The notes under the pieces were generated by a model. It was not told the DNA's origin. It saw nothing but the letters and a program-made list of their open reading frames with translations, and made no database searches. From Granulosicoccaceae bacterium (GTDB lineage Bacteria > Pseudomonadota > Gammaproteobacteria > Granulosicoccales > Granulosicoccaceae), in assembly GCA_020629835.1 (NCBI GenBank), contig JAHDCO010000011.1:1-64000 (forward strand): a stretch of 64,000 bases of DNA. The letters are read 5' to 3'. Positions within the stretch are counted from its first letter, which is position 1. The number at the start of each line of letters is the position of its first letter. Below are positions 1 to 10,392 of this stretch, piece after piece. A program made the translations under genes and the position numbers.

Positions 1-270
1 CAGCACCAGCAACCGGTCGGGTTCGGCGTCGTTGAGTTTCCGGCAGCGTTGTCCAGATCAGCACAAAGTCTGCGTGGCTTACATGATTGGAGAAGTAGAT
101 TCGCTGGGTACTGCTTGGTGCACAACCGAACCAGCGACCGCGCACGGCGGTAATCAGGTGGGCAAGGATAACAATCGCTTGTGCGACAACAAACGCGGCT
201 AAGCGCTTACCGAGAGATGTCGCTGCGACAAACCCTCGGTTCGTCGCAGCGTTGGGTGTTGATGGTTGCC
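1..270 (-). CDS. PlsC-like lysophospholipid acyltransferase, N-terminal part, truncated by window edge
   Basis: Minus-strand translation gives ...GKRLAAFVVAQAIVILAHLITAVRGRWFGCAPSSTQRIYFSNHVSHADFVLIWTTLPETQRRRTRPVAGA; NHxxHxD acyltransferase motif. Start codon not resolved. Confidence 0.6.
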
Positions 271-291
271 GTGAAGCGATGCGGTGGTGAC

Positions 292-1422
292 CTAGCGGGC
301 GGCTAGGGTGTCTGCCAAAGATCGCATGGTGGTGACGGTGGTTTCCCAGTTGATGCATGCATCGGTAATGGATACGCCGTACTGCAGATTAGCGCGATCA
401 CCCAACTTCTGATTACCCGCGTGCAGGTGCGATTCCAGCATCACGCCCACAATGGATTGGTTACCGTTGGCCAGCTGCTCAGCAACGTTTTGCGCGACCA
501 GTGGCTGACGCTCATGGTCTTTACTGGAGTTACCGTGCGAGCAGTCGATCATAATCCGTGGCGGCAAACCCGCTTTTTCCAACGCAGCTTCGGCCATGGC
601 TACATTCACAGAATCGTAGTTAGGCGTTTTACCGCCGCGTAAAATGATGTGCCCGTATGGGTTACCACGCGTTTGCATGACCGAGACTTTTCCCTTGGTA
701 TCAATTCCCAGGAACTGATGGCCGCTGGCAGCTGATTCCAACGCATTTACTGCAACCGCGAGGTTTCCGTCGGTGCCGTTCTTGAAACCTACTGCGGTGG
801 ACAAACCCGAAGACATCTCACGATGAGTCTGACTTTCGGTGGTACGCGCGCCAATGGCTGACCAACTGAAAAGATCTGACAGGTACTGCGGGCTAATCGG
901 GTCTAACGCTTCGGTGCCGGTTGGCATGCCGAGTTCAGCCAGCCAAACCAACAGTTCCCGCGCAGTACCCAGCCCCGTTTCAATGTCGAACGAATCGTTC
1001 AGATGAGGATCGTTAATGAGTCCTTTCCAGCCCACGGTGGTTCGAGGCTTCTCGAAATACACACGCATAACAATCGCAATGTGCTCTTTGAGCTCTTCTC
1101 GAAGTGTCATCAGCCGCTCGGCGTACTCTTTTGCTGACGCCACATCGTGTACAGAGCAGGGTCCTACAACGGCCAGTAAACGATCATCTTTTCGGTCTAG
1201 TATCGCTTCGACTTCAGCACGTCCGACTTCAACCGTGGCGGAGGCAAATTCGGAACGCGGATACTGAGCGCGCAGCTCATCGGGAGTAATCAAGGCCGTA
1301 GCTGAGACAATGTTGGTGTTCGATAACGGGCGGTTCAGCGTTTCTGCTGCAGAGTCTGAAGTAGTCATGCGCGTAGACTGCACAAAGATTGACCGGTGTG
1401 CAACCTCTGTGGCGCTATTCAC
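292..1422 (-). CDS. aroG: 3-deoxy-7-phosphoheptulonate synthase (type I DAHP synthase)
   Basis: LLAVVGPCSVHD, MRVYFEKPRTTVGWKGLINDP, GARTTESQTHREMSSGLS, IMIDCSHGNSSKDH motifs; paralogue (aroF/G/H) uncertain. Confidence 0.93.
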   Translation of the reverse strand: MNSATEVAHRSIFVQSTRMTTSDSAAETLNRPLSNTNIVSATALITPDELRAQYPRSEFASATVEVGRAEVEAILDRKDDRLLAVVGPCSVHDVASAKEYAERLMTLREELKEHIAIVMRVYFEKPRTTVGWKGLINDPHLNDSFDIETGLGTARELLVWLAELGMPTGTEALDPISPQYLSDLFSWSAIGARTTESQTHREMSSGLSTAVGFKNGTDGNLAVAVNALESAASGHQFLGIDTKGKVSVMQTRGNPYGHIILRGGKTPNYDSVNVAMAEAALEKAGLPPRIMIDCSHGNSSKDHERQPLVAQNVAEQLANGNQSIVGVMLESHLHAGNQKLGDRANLQYGVSITDACINWETTVTTMRSLADTLAAR

Positions 1423-1478
1423 AGCCCCGTTGACGCGGACGACTGAAAGCGGGGCGCGTGTGCAACGCAGTCGCGCGG

Positions 1479-2639
1479 TTAATGTGTGACGAGCTTAATA
1501 CCGTTTTGAGTCGCTTGAACGCTGGCGGTACCGTCTAGCAGCGCTTCAAGGTCATCGCCAATCAACCGATCCCGCCAACCCTCCAACGCACTACGCCCGT
1601 CTCCACACACCATTTTCTCCAGTGTTTTCTGTGGGGTGAGGGTGGTCGCGGCAATGGACAAATCGCCCGCGCGTTGATGTACCCAGGCATTCAGCAGTTG
1701 GACCGTGGCTGCCCGTTGCGGGGTGAGTTTGGTTTTTTTAACAAACGCTGGCAAGGGTTCTGGTGGTTGGCTTTTCGCAGTGGCGATTTGCTCCAGTAAT
1801 TCCCCGCCAAATCGATCTTTGGTTTTTCGATCAAGCCCACGGATGTGCGCTAAGTCTTTCACGGATTCTGGTTTCTGCTGCGCCAATGTGCACAACACGT
1901 CGTCTTTCATTAACCAATTTCTGGGTTGATTGATTTCGCGGGCTTTGAGCTCTCGCCACGTGGCCAGTGTTTGAATGATCGAAAGCGTTGACCCTTTATA
2001 ACGCTGAATGTTTCTGACCTTACGCCAGCGCAGTTTGGCAGGCTGCAGATATTTTTCAGGATCTTCGGCGGCGTTGAAGTCCTCGTCCAACCAACTCAGG
2101 CGACCCGCTTCGTCAAGCTCGTCTTTCATTGTGAGATAGAGCTTTTCTAAATGAATAACATCATCTAAAGCGTAAGCCACTTGCGATTCACTCAACGGGC
2201 GTCGTGTCCAATCGGCGCGCGTTTGAGATTTACTGAGTTCGATGTGTAAACGCTCTTGGACTAGATTCGCGTAACCGATCTGTTCTGGATGCCCGAGCAG
2301 AGGTGCGGCCACTTGCGTATCGAACAAAGGGCCGGGAACCTTTTTAGATTCAAGGTAGAAAATTTCTAAATCTTGTGAGGCGGCGTGAAAGACTTTTTCA
2401 ATACCGCGATCGTGCAGCAAGTTGTAGAACGGGGTGAGGTCTTTAATCGCAATGGCGTCGATACAGGCTAAAACCTCTTGATACTTAACCTGGATTAAAC
2501 ACAGCTCGGGTCGATACGTTCGTTCTCTGAGAAATTCGGTGTCTAGTATGAGATAAGGCGCATCGGCTAAGGACTGACATAAAACGCTTAAACCGTCTTC
2601 AGTATCAACCCAACTGTGTTCGGGCAAGTCATGTGGCAT
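1479..2639 (-). CDS. rnd: Ribonuclease D
   Basis: DEDD exonuclease motifs (LILDTEFLRERTY, DTQVAAPLLG, YALDDVIHLEKLY) and HRDC-like C-terminus. Confidence 0.93.
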   Translation of the reverse strand: MPHDLPEHSWVDTEDGLSVLCQSLADAPYLILDTEFLRERTYRPELCLIQVKYQEVLACIDAIAIKDLTPFYNLLHDRGIEKVFHAASQDLEIFYLESKKVPGPLFDTQVAAPLLGHPEQIGYANLVQERLHIELSKSQTRADWTRRPLSESQVAYALDDVIHLEKLYLTMKDELDEAGRLSWLDEDFNAAEDPEKYLQPAKLRWRKVRNIQRYKGSTLSIIQTLATWRELKAREINQPRNWLMKDDVLCTLAQQKPESVKDLAHIRGLDRKTKDRFGGELLEQIATAKSQPPEPLPAFVKKTKLTPQRAATVQLLNAWVHQRAGDLSIAATTLTPQKTLEKMVCGDGRSALEGWRDRLIGDDLEALLDGTASVQATQNGIKLVTH

Positions 2640-2662
2640 AGAAGCCCTTTGGTTGGTTCGGC

Positions 2663-5600
2663 TTAGAACGAAAAGGAATAAAACAAATCGACGGCGCGTT
2701 CAACCCCGTCTGCTGCCTCAAGATACAGTTGCCGAGTGATATCGTATCGCAGATATAACGTACTGCCTGGCGTGAACACACTGCGCCCGTAGCGTAACAG
2801 TAATTTGTCATTTAATCGCCCACTAACCACCACTTCGGTGTCGTCGCCACGTCCGCGGGCATCGAGTGTGAATTCAGAAATACCGAACGCTTCTGCTAAT
2901 TCTGTGGCTTTACCTCGGCCACCTCGCAGCGTCAGCGCCAATGCGGCGGAGGCCAGCAGATTTTGCTCCTGATCAGACGCGGTGTTGATATCTCGCCCCA
3001 ACAAAATGTACGACAGTATGGAATCCTGCGACTTATCGGCGGGGTCTGTAAACAGCGTGACCTGAGGTTCCGCTAACGGGCCACTAACCCGTAGCCCGGC
3101 AACACGATCTTCGCCTTCGATCTCGCGTACTGCGTCCATATCCAAACGCGTGTTATCGATGGGCCCCACAAATAACACCTGTCCGTCGGTGACAGTCAAG
3201 TTTTGCCCGTACTGTTTAAAAATACCTTCCACAATACGCACCTCACCGCCTAGTTCAGGCGGGCGAGGAGGGCTGACCGCAACCGTCATATCGCCCACGA
3301 GTTGGGCTTTCAATCCAAACGCTTCCAGGCGTACATCGTCACCCAGTGATACGTTCATTTTGACGTCGATGTTGGTTTCGCTGGCAGCCGCTTGTGCTTG
3401 TTCTTCAGACTCGGCTATTTCGTCTTCAATGATGATGACATCATCGGATAGAGCGGTTGCTCCCTGGGCAACTTCGGCCACCTCAATAAACGCCATGGGG
3501 ACAGACACATCGCCACTGATTCTGACATCGCCGGGTTTTAGCGCGATGCGTATATCGGTATCGACCGAGCTTCGAACCAGCGGGTCAGCCTGTACGTTAA
3601 GGTTGTCACTGGCGACAATGACATCGGCTCGCCACGCGTCCAGTTGAGTCCAATCGGCGTTACCCGAAACGTTCACTTCACCTTCGCCGCTGGCAAGATT
3701 GCCAGAGATGCGGGCGCGTTTGCCTTCAACCTGAACATCTACACGGCCACCATCAATCGATACCGGTAAGGACTCGGCTTGCACGACGGGATCGTTAAGC
3801 ACGACCAGGCCATCAAAACGTGGGTCGGAAACGCTACCTGACAGGGTTCCGTTGGTGTTGATCTCACCGCCGATTTCATCAAAGTTCGGCATAAACGCTT
3901 TAAGAAAAGCGATGTCGAACCCTTGCAGCGATATTTCCCCGCCAATAGGGCGTTGCTCCTGGGTGGGGTCTAGCGTTACGTTGATGTCCGCGTTGCCTAA
4001 GGTGTCGGAACGTAGTGTGCTGTTTGCAGCTACCGCGTTACCGTTTGCGTTGGCGTCTAGCGTGAAGGTGTCGTAGGTGAAGTTCAGTTCGTCAAAGATG
4101 TCATCAACAACTTTGATGCCTCCCTGAGCAATGGTGGCATCCAGGGTGGCGTCGTAACCGCCTGGGTGTGATTCTCCCCATTGCACCACTGCACCGGCTT
4201 CAAGATTGCCTTGCAGTTCAGAACCTGCCGGCAGAAAGGGGTTGAGCCGAGCCAGAGGGTACTGTGATAACGAGACGTTCGCGGTACCTGTGGGTTCTGC
4301 CAACACTTCGTTTTCAAGACACAGCCGAGTATCTTCGGTTGCCCAACAATGCGCACCGATGCGGGCTTTCTTGATTGAATTGTCCCAACCAAGCTCAAAG
4401 CTATCAGCCAGGCTTACATTGTGAGCGGGCAATTCGATTAACGCCGTTTGCAGTTCGCCTAGCCAGTCGAAGGTATCGGTTAGTCCGCCCGCTGCGTTTA
4501 AGTCCACGGCAGTGGCTTGTGGGCCATCAGCGAAGAACTTAATCGTGTGTTCTTGTCGGGTACCGTCCAGCGCAAGCGATATGTTCTGCGACAGTTGTTC
4601 ACCGCTTTGAACTTTGTCCACGTTTAAATCGAGTGCACTGGGTTTTAACGCACCTTCTGCCACATCGGCATCCAGACGCAACCCGGTGACCAAAATCTCG
4701 TTGTACTTCAGTACATCAGAACGCAACTGAAGATCAATCGATGGCGTTAACGGCTGGCCCTGGATGTTGACCTTACCGGTGAACCCGCCCGCTAATCCCG
4801 GGACAAAGTTCTGCAATTGAGTGAGATTGACATCCGCGGTGAAGTCGAGTTTTTCACCGTAGTCGCCTCGCGCGTTAACTCGGTTTTCACCGTTATCGAG
4901 TAACAGCCTTTGAACACGCCACTGATCCTCGTAGGATTTGGATAAAACGGCGTCTGCGCTAAATGGGATATTTTTAATTTCACCGCTTAACTCGGCTTGT
5001 TTCAGATTCATCATCCACTTGCCCTGGTGTACGCCACCATCGGCTCGGATCACCCCGTTAAGTAGCCCTTTGGCTTCGGGTGCAATACCTTCTGGGTTGA
5101 TGTCTTTGATAATGAGTTCACTGACCCAGGCGATTTGCTCACCAAGGGTAGCTGCAGCACTTCCTGTTGCGAATCCGTCCAGTGTTTTTACCGTGATGTC
5201 CGGCACCAACACGCGGCTTGGGTTAGCAATAGCACGGATGTTCACGGTGGATTCTGGAATTTGTTCCCCGCTGACATCCGTACTTAGGTTGACGTTGAAG
5301 TCATCCAAATTGCCCTGGATTTGTAGCGCAACATCATTCGCCTTCGCAATCTGCATGCTATCCAATGGCCATCCGGCCTCTTTGGAGGCAATCGATAAAT
5401 CAACCGGTAACTTCGGGTCCAGCGCTTGAATTTCACCGTTGAATGTCACGTCAGCGATGCCCGTGATATTCCCGTCAAGTGCCAGGTTCTGTAAGGAATT
5501 CGATGCGTTCAGTGAGATGTTGGCATCGTAGTCTTCAAACACGTCGGTAGCCGCGGTGGTGAGCTGCAAGTCCAACGGGTAGTTATCTTCCAGGGTAATG

Positions 5601-6286
5601 GTGCCCTGAACATCGGCATCAAAATTTTGATAAACCGCTGAGAGCTGGCTCAACTGGATTTCCGAGCCGTTGTTTGTCGCCTGTAAACGAATATCTTTAA
5701 CCGTCTGCGCCGGCACGTCTCCGTACGGCTGAAACTCCAGTTCTTTAATCCAGACATTATCGATACTGACATCCAACGGGATATCGATCGTGGGAAGCAC
5801 CAAGTCATCGGTACGGGGTTCGCTGCTTGTCTCGGCGGGTGGTTGCAGCATGGCCACGGTGACTTTATCGATTACCAGGTCATCGAAACAAAATTCGCGA
5901 TTCAGTAAGCATGACGTTCGCCACGAGCTGTCCATGCCGTTAACGTTTACATCGATCGTATCGTTGGCGAAAGTAACCGCGTTCGCCCCGATGCCGGAGT
6001 TTAAGTTACCCGACGGAGTATCAATGGCGAGCCCGGGAACTCGCTTGGTGGCCTCGTTTACTGCTAAATCAAACCCTTTATCAGTGCCGGCCAAAAACCA
6101 GACGATGCCAAGTATCAATAGCACCAGTAGCAGCACGATGAATAACAGCCAGCCAAACACTTTTAGAATGCGGCGCCACCACGACTTCTTTACCTTTTTG
6201 GCTTTCACCTTCTTAGCTTTTTGGGGTGGCTGATGGTTAGCGTCAGCGCCCGGCGCAGTATCGCTGTGCGGAATGGATGCACTCAT
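2663..6286 (-). CDS. tamB: Translocation and assembly module protein TamB
   Basis: 1207 aa, N-terminal TM, long beta-repetitive body, conserved C-terminus (LRVSGPLAEPQVTLFTDPADKSQDSILSYILLGRD); adjacent to tamA. Confidence 0.93.
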   Translation of the reverse strand: MSASIPHSDTAPGADANHQPPQKAKKVKAKKVKKSWWRRILKVFGWLLFIVLLLVLLILGIVWFLAGTDKGFDLAVNEATKRVPGLAIDTPSGNLNSGIGANAVTFANDTIDVNVNGMDSSWRTSCLLNREFCFDDLVIDKVTVAMLQPPAETSSEPRTDDLVLPTIDIPLDVSIDNVWIKELEFQPYGDVPAQTVKDIRLQATNNGSEIQLSQLSAVYQNFDADVQGTITLEDNYPLDLQLTTAATDVFEDYDANISLNASNSLQNLALDGNITGIADVTFNGEIQALDPKLPVDLSIASKEAGWPLDSMQIAKANDVALQIQGNLDDFNVNLSTDVSGEQIPESTVNIRAIANPSRVLVPDITVKTLDGFATGSAAATLGEQIAWVSELIIKDINPEGIAPEAKGLLNGVIRADGGVHQGKWMMNLKQAELSGEIKNIPFSADAVLSKSYEDQWRVQRLLLDNGENRVNARGDYGEKLDFTADVNLTQLQNFVPGLAGGFTGKVNIQGQPLTPSIDLQLRSDVLKYNEILVTGLRLDADVAEGALKPSALDLNVDKVQSGEQLSQNISLALDGTRQEHTIKFFADGPQATAVDLNAAGGLTDTFDWLGELQTALIELPAHNVSLADSFELGWDNSIKKARIGAHCWATEDTRLCLENEVLAEPTGTANVSLSQYPLARLNPFLPAGSELQGNLEAGAVVQWGESHPGGYDATLDATIAQGGIKVVDDIFDELNFTYDTFTLDANANGNAVAANSTLRSDTLGNADINVTLDPTQEQRPIGGEISLQGFDIAFLKAFMPNFDEIGGEINTNGTLSGSVSDPRFDGLVVLNDPVVQAESLPVSIDGGRVDVQVEGKRARISGNLASGEGEVNVSGNADWTQLDAWRADVIVASDNLNVQADPLVRSSVDTDIRIALKPGDVRISGDVSVPMAFIEVAEVAQGATALSDDVIIIEDEIAESEEQAQAAASETNIDVKMNVSLGDDVRLEAFGLKAQLVGDMTVAVSPPRPPELGGEVRIVEGIFKQYGQNLTVTDGQVLFVGPIDNTRLDMDAVREIEGEDRVAGLRVSGPLAEPQVTLFTDPADKSQDSILSYILLGRDINTASDQEQNLLASAALALTLRGGRGKATELAEAFGISEFTLDARGRGDDTEVVVSGRLNDKLLLRYGRSVFTPGSTLYLRYDITRQLYLEAADGVERAVDLFYSFSF

Positions 6287-8085
6287 AAATCTGGCCCCAG
6301 CGATAAATGAATACGTACCTGCCGATCTTCGACATTCTCATTAACGGGCATGGCAACGTCTAGACGAAAAGGGCCAACCGGTGATTGCCAGCGAATACCA
6401 ACGCCTGCACCCACACTGTAGGGTTCATCGAAATTATTGAACGCGCGCCCGCCATCAATAAACACCGCCGAGCTCCACTGATCGCGAAATCGATAGTTGT
6501 GTTCAAGGCTTAGCACTTCTAAGTAGCGTCCACCTACCGCTACGCCGTCGTCGTTGCGTGGCGAGACGTCTAAATATTTGAAGCCTCGAATGCTGTTGTC
6601 ACCGCCAGCAAAGAAGCGTTGTGAAACCGGTACGCGAGCAAAATCGTTACTGCTGATGGCGCCATACTGTGCAGCCGTGATTAGCGTATTGCGCTCGCTG
6701 ACGGCTCGAATGTATTTGAAGTTTATTTTCGTTTTGTACAAATCAACGGTTGAGAACAGTTTTCGCGAGCCGTACAGCAGCTGTATGGTGCTGCTTTGCC
6801 CCCATTGTAAAAACGGACTGCCTTTGGAGCGCGTGCGCGACCAAGACACACCGGGTAACCATAAGTCGGTGATGACCGGGTCTTCGTCACCAATGGTGTA
6901 GCGCTCTCGTTCCCAACGCAGAAACAACGATTCTTGCCAACTGGAACTCAAGCGCCTGACACGCTGAAAACTCAATGTTGATAAGAAGCTTTTGTTTTCA
7001 GCGGTGGGTTCATTCTTTAATCCGTACTCAATAGCGAAGTAGTTAAAGAGTGGTTGGTTGCGTCGTGGGATGGTGTAGGAAACCGACGCCGTTTGCCTAA
7101 CGCGCGATAACTCCAACTGCACTTCTGCTGAGTGCCCAAAGCGATTTAACAGTGGGCGGCCCCACGTGAGTTTGGTGCGCAGTTTGGTGTCTGTTGCGTA
7201 GCCAAGCCCTAAGCCAATTAAATTGTTGTCTTTTTTCGCCAGTTCAATTCTGACAGGTACGGTTCTGCCGTAACGAGGGTCGCGCTGGGGCAGCACTCGC
7301 ACCGAATCAAAGTACCCAGACGACTGCAAATTTTGAACAGCTTCTGCGATAAGACTCGACTCGTAGGGTTCACCTTCGCGAAACGGCATCCAACGTTCTA
7401 AAAATTCTTCGTTAAAGATCGTTTGATCGTAGCGAATGACACCAAAGGTGTAACGCTCTCCGCTGTTGGCAACGATGGTGACATCGGCGGTTAAGTTACG
7501 ACGGCTGACACGCACCTCGTTGGTAATAAAATCGAATCCAAAATACCCAAGGTCTTGCGCTGCGTCGATAAGCTGTGCTTTTGCCGCCTCGTAGTCGGTT
7601 GAGACAAACACAGCGTTTTTTTGCAATGGGATGTCGACCAGGCTGCGCATGAATTCCGGATCATCTTTCGCAGGGCCTTGAATGGAGACGGTAATGCTAT
7701 TTATCAGCGTCGGATCGTTCAGGGTGACGCGAACATCAATGAAGTCACCGTCGCGAGAGGTTGAACGGTTGGCTTTGACTTCTGCGCTGTAGTAACCCAA
7801 GGCGGCCAGCGATCGCTGCGTGGTCTCAGGTAGATCTTCAATAAATCGTCGCGTCGCGCGATCAGAATCGTGGCTGGGCTCGCCAACAAACAGCCGAATT
7901 TGTGTCTCGATTTCCTCGTCTACACCGAAGACACGCAGCTCCGGCGCCGCCATTGCCACATGGGCAAACAGGCAGCCTCCCAGCACGATAACGAGCTGCA
8001 TGGCGCGGTGAAAAGCAAGACGATTCATTAAGTACAGACTATGCAAGTTATATGACGTAAAAGATCGGGTGGTTATACCGTGCAA
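6283..8085 (-). CDS. tamA: Autotransporter assembly factor TamA (Omp85 family)
   Basis: POTRA-like N-terminus, C-terminal barrel with RFFAGGDNSIRGFKY and VGAGVGIRWQSPVGPFRLDVA; overlaps tamB by 4 nt. Confidence 0.93.
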   Translation of the reverse strand: MHGITTRSFTSYNLHSLYLMNRLAFHRAMQLVIVLGGCLFAHVAMAAPELRVFGVDEEIETQIRLFVGEPSHDSDRATRRFIEDLPETTQRSLAALGYYSAEVKANRSTSRDGDFIDVRVTLNDPTLINSITVSIQGPAKDDPEFMRSLVDIPLQKNAVFVSTDYEAAKAQLIDAAQDLGYFGFDFITNEVRVSRRNLTADVTIVANSGERYTFGVIRYDQTIFNEEFLERWMPFREGEPYESSLIAEAVQNLQSSGYFDSVRVLPQRDPRYGRTVPVRIELAKKDNNLIGLGLGYATDTKLRTKLTWGRPLLNRFGHSAEVQLELSRVRQTASVSYTIPRRNQPLFNYFAIEYGLKNEPTAENKSFLSTLSFQRVRRLSSSWQESLFLRWERERYTIGDEDPVITDLWLPGVSWSRTRSKGSPFLQWGQSSTIQLLYGSRKLFSTVDLYKTKINFKYIRAVSERNTLITAAQYGAISSNDFARVPVSQRFFAGGDNSIRGFKYLDVSPRNDDGVAVGGRYLEVLSLEHNYRFRDQWSSAVFIDGGRAFNNFDEPYSVGAGVGIRWQSPVGPFRLDVAMPVNENVEDRQVRIHLSLGPDL

Positions 8086-8328
8086 GCGGCAGTAGTGGGG
8101 TAACAGACTATTTCAGCCGCCGCCCTGGCTAATTACGGCTGTGTACGCACCGCGGGCGGCACAGAAATCTCACCATTTGGAAACTAATTCCACAGTTTGC
8201 TGTCATAGGACGGTCACAGGATGGCCGGTATGCCTGACTGAAAGAATAACAAATGTTTATAAAGTACCCGCTGTCATGGGCGCGTTTTGTGCCCTTGATC
8301 CACTAATTGACTCTCTTACGGCTTCACA

Positions 8329-8844
8329 GTGATGATTAGACAAACGCTGAGCACTTTTTTGCTACTCATGGCAACTTTTACATTTTCGCCCACATTCGCA
8401 GACGAATCGGGTGAGCCGAAGTTGTTTCCGGATCTGATTACTGTGGACGGGGAGGCAACACCGATTCACCCGAGTATTGGCGAGGGAAAATGGACACTGG
8501 TCATGCTGTGGGCCACCAGTTGTCATATCTGCGAGATCGATAAGCCACTGTTCTCAGCGTTCCACGATAAGCACAAAGACGGCGATATCACGGTTTTTGG
8601 CGTCTCAATCGATGGTCACGACCGCGTTCAGGAAGTGCGGGAATACCTGGAATCGCGCGATGTGCGTTTTCCGAATAGCGTGGGGGAATTTGTCACGGTG
8701 AGCACCAGTATGGTCAACGTCGCAGAAGAGTCATTACGCGGCACACCCACCTACCTGTTGTTTAACCCGGCGGGTGAGATCTCCGGTGTTCACGCCGGCC
8801 ACCTGCAGCCAAAGAAAGTTGAGGACTTCATCGCGGCTAAATAG
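8329..8844 (+). CDS. TlpA-family thiol:disulfide/thioredoxin-like periplasmic protein
   Basis: Signal peptide, LVMLWATSCHICEIDKP (CxxC) and thioredoxin-fold C-terminus TPTYLLFNPAGEI. Confidence 0.8.
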   Translation: MMIRQTLSTFLLLMATFTFSPTFADESGEPKLFPDLITVDGEATPIHPSIGEGKWTLVMLWATSCHICEIDKPLFSAFHDKHKDGDITVFGVSIDGHDRVQEVREYLESRDVRFPNSVGEFVTVSTSMVNVAEESLRGTPTYLLFNPAGEISGVHAGHLQPKKVEDFIAAK

Positions 8845-9166
8845 CTCCAGATTCCACATCGTCTGGAAACTTGGCGTTCCACACCTCGAAGCCGCCGTCC
8901 AAACTGTAAACTTCTGAAAACCCCTGTTCGGCGAGGAATTGAGCGGCATTCTGACTGGAATTTCCGTGGTAGCAACACACCACGACCGGCGTATCTTTGG
9001 CGGTGGCTTCAATGAAGCTTGCCGCTGTTTCATTGGTTAAATGCGCAGCACCCTCCATACGACCCGCGGCAAAGCTATCGGGGTCACGAATATCGATGAT
9101 GGCCACCTCTCGGTCATCGATGAGGTCGCGAGCGTCGTCGGCGCTGATACGAACAAACTGGTTCAT
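8837..9166 (-). CDS. glpE: GlpE-type thiosulfate sulfurtransferase (rhodanese)
   Basis: Single rhodanese domain, active site VVCCYHGNSS, length 109 aa. Confidence 0.85.
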   Translation of the reverse strand: MNQFVRISADDARDLIDDREVAIIDIRDPDSFAAGRMEGAAHLTNETAASFIEATAKDTPVVVCCYHGNSSQNAAQFLAEQGFSEVYSLDGGFEVWNAKFPDDVESGAI

Positions 9167-9237
9167 GGTTCTGGGGCCTGATCACGTAGAAGATAAAAGT
9201 ATAATGAACATCCACCGGTCGCGTGGCGCCACAGTGA

Positions 9238-10392
9238 ATGTCCTTGTCAGCACCTGATGCCCGACCCGATGCCGAGGCAGATGTCCAAGCAGATGTCCAA
9301 CCGGATGCCCTGGCAAATGCCTCGCGGATAACCGTACCTGACGTACGCGCAGCTCATGGTCCGCCACTGTTCACTGCCGGTTTTAAAGTTCAACCGGCCG
9401 ATTTTCAAGTGGACGAAGTTCTGCCATTTTCTTTTACCGGTGACGGTGAACATCTTTACTTGCGTTTGACGAAAACAGATCGCAACACCGGTGATGTGAT
9501 TAAAGCGTTAAAACGTTGTTACCAGGTTGCGCAAAAAGACATCGGTGCTGCCGGCCTAAAGGATCGTCACGCGGTAACCACGCAATGGTTCAGTGTTCGA
9601 ACACCGCAGGATGCAACTCCATTAACGCAGTGGTTAGCCTCGCCTGATGCGCCACCGTTTGAATTGGCCGAAGCGCATCGACATCAAAAAAAGCTTCGTA
9701 CCGGGGCACACAGTGCCAATAGATTTGTGATTACTTTACGTGATGTGTCGATGCTCGATTCGAGTGCGGCAGAGTTTGAAAACAGAATACAAACCCTTAT
9801 TAACAACGGCTTTCCGAACTACTATGGGCCACAACGCTTTGGACGTCATGGTGCCAATTTAACGCAGGCTTACCAATGGCTTTGTGCCGGTAAAAAACCT
9901 GGCTCATTGGCGCGTGATAAGCGCAGTTTGTATTTGTCTGCGGTTCGAAGTGCTGCGTTTAACCGGGTTGTGGCGTCGCGAGTTGAGTGCGGCAGTTGGA
10001 ATGAGCTGCGCGCAGGGGAGGCGTGTTCGTTAAACGGTTCTAACAGTGTCTTTACGCTGCAGCCTGCTGATCGTGAAGGCGCGATGAAGCGTCTTGACGA
10101 CCACGACATACACCCGACAGCACCGCTCATTGGCTATGGGGAATGGGTATCTGTTGGCGATGCGCGTGCGCAGGATGAAACGGTCTTACTTCAGGATTCG
10201 TACTACCCCGAATTGCTCCGCTCACTTAAGTTACTTAAGGTGGAAGCATCGCAACGAGCAACACGCGCGCTATGCACGGACTTAACGTTTGATTGGCAGG
10301 ACAACAGTACGGTAAAGCTCTGCGTTACGCTTGCGCCTGGTGTGTTTGCAACTACCTTGTTAAACGAACTGTTTCAGGAGGATAACCAATGA
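9238..10392 (+). CDS. truD: tRNA pseudouridine(13) synthase TruD
   Basis: FQVDEVLPF, GAAGLKDRHAVTTQWFSV, NYYGPQRFGRHGANL motifs; about 40-aa low-complexity N-terminal extension. Confidence 0.93.
   Translation: MSLSAPDARPDAEADVQADVQPDALANASRITVPDVRAAHGPPLFTAGFKVQPADFQVDEVLPFSFTGDGEHLYLRLTKTDRNTGDVIKALKRCYQVAQKDIGAAGLKDRHAVTTQWFSVRTPQDATPLTQWLASPDAPPFELAEAHRHQKKLRTGAHSANRFVITLRDVSMLDSSAAEFENRIQTLINNGFPNYYGPQRFGRHGANLTQAYQWLCAGKKPGSLARDKRSLYLSAVRSAAFNRVVASRVECGSWNELRAGEACSLNGSNSVFTLQPADREGAMKRLDDHDIHPTAPLIGYGEWVSVGDARAQDETVLLQDSYYPELLRSLKLLKVEASQRATRALCTDLTFDWQDNSTVKLCVTLAPGVFATTLLNELFQEDNQ

Noticed and set aside
3150-3647. 165-aa plus-strand ORF
   Set aside because: Antisense to tamB, Ser/Thr-rich shadow translation, no recognisable domain.
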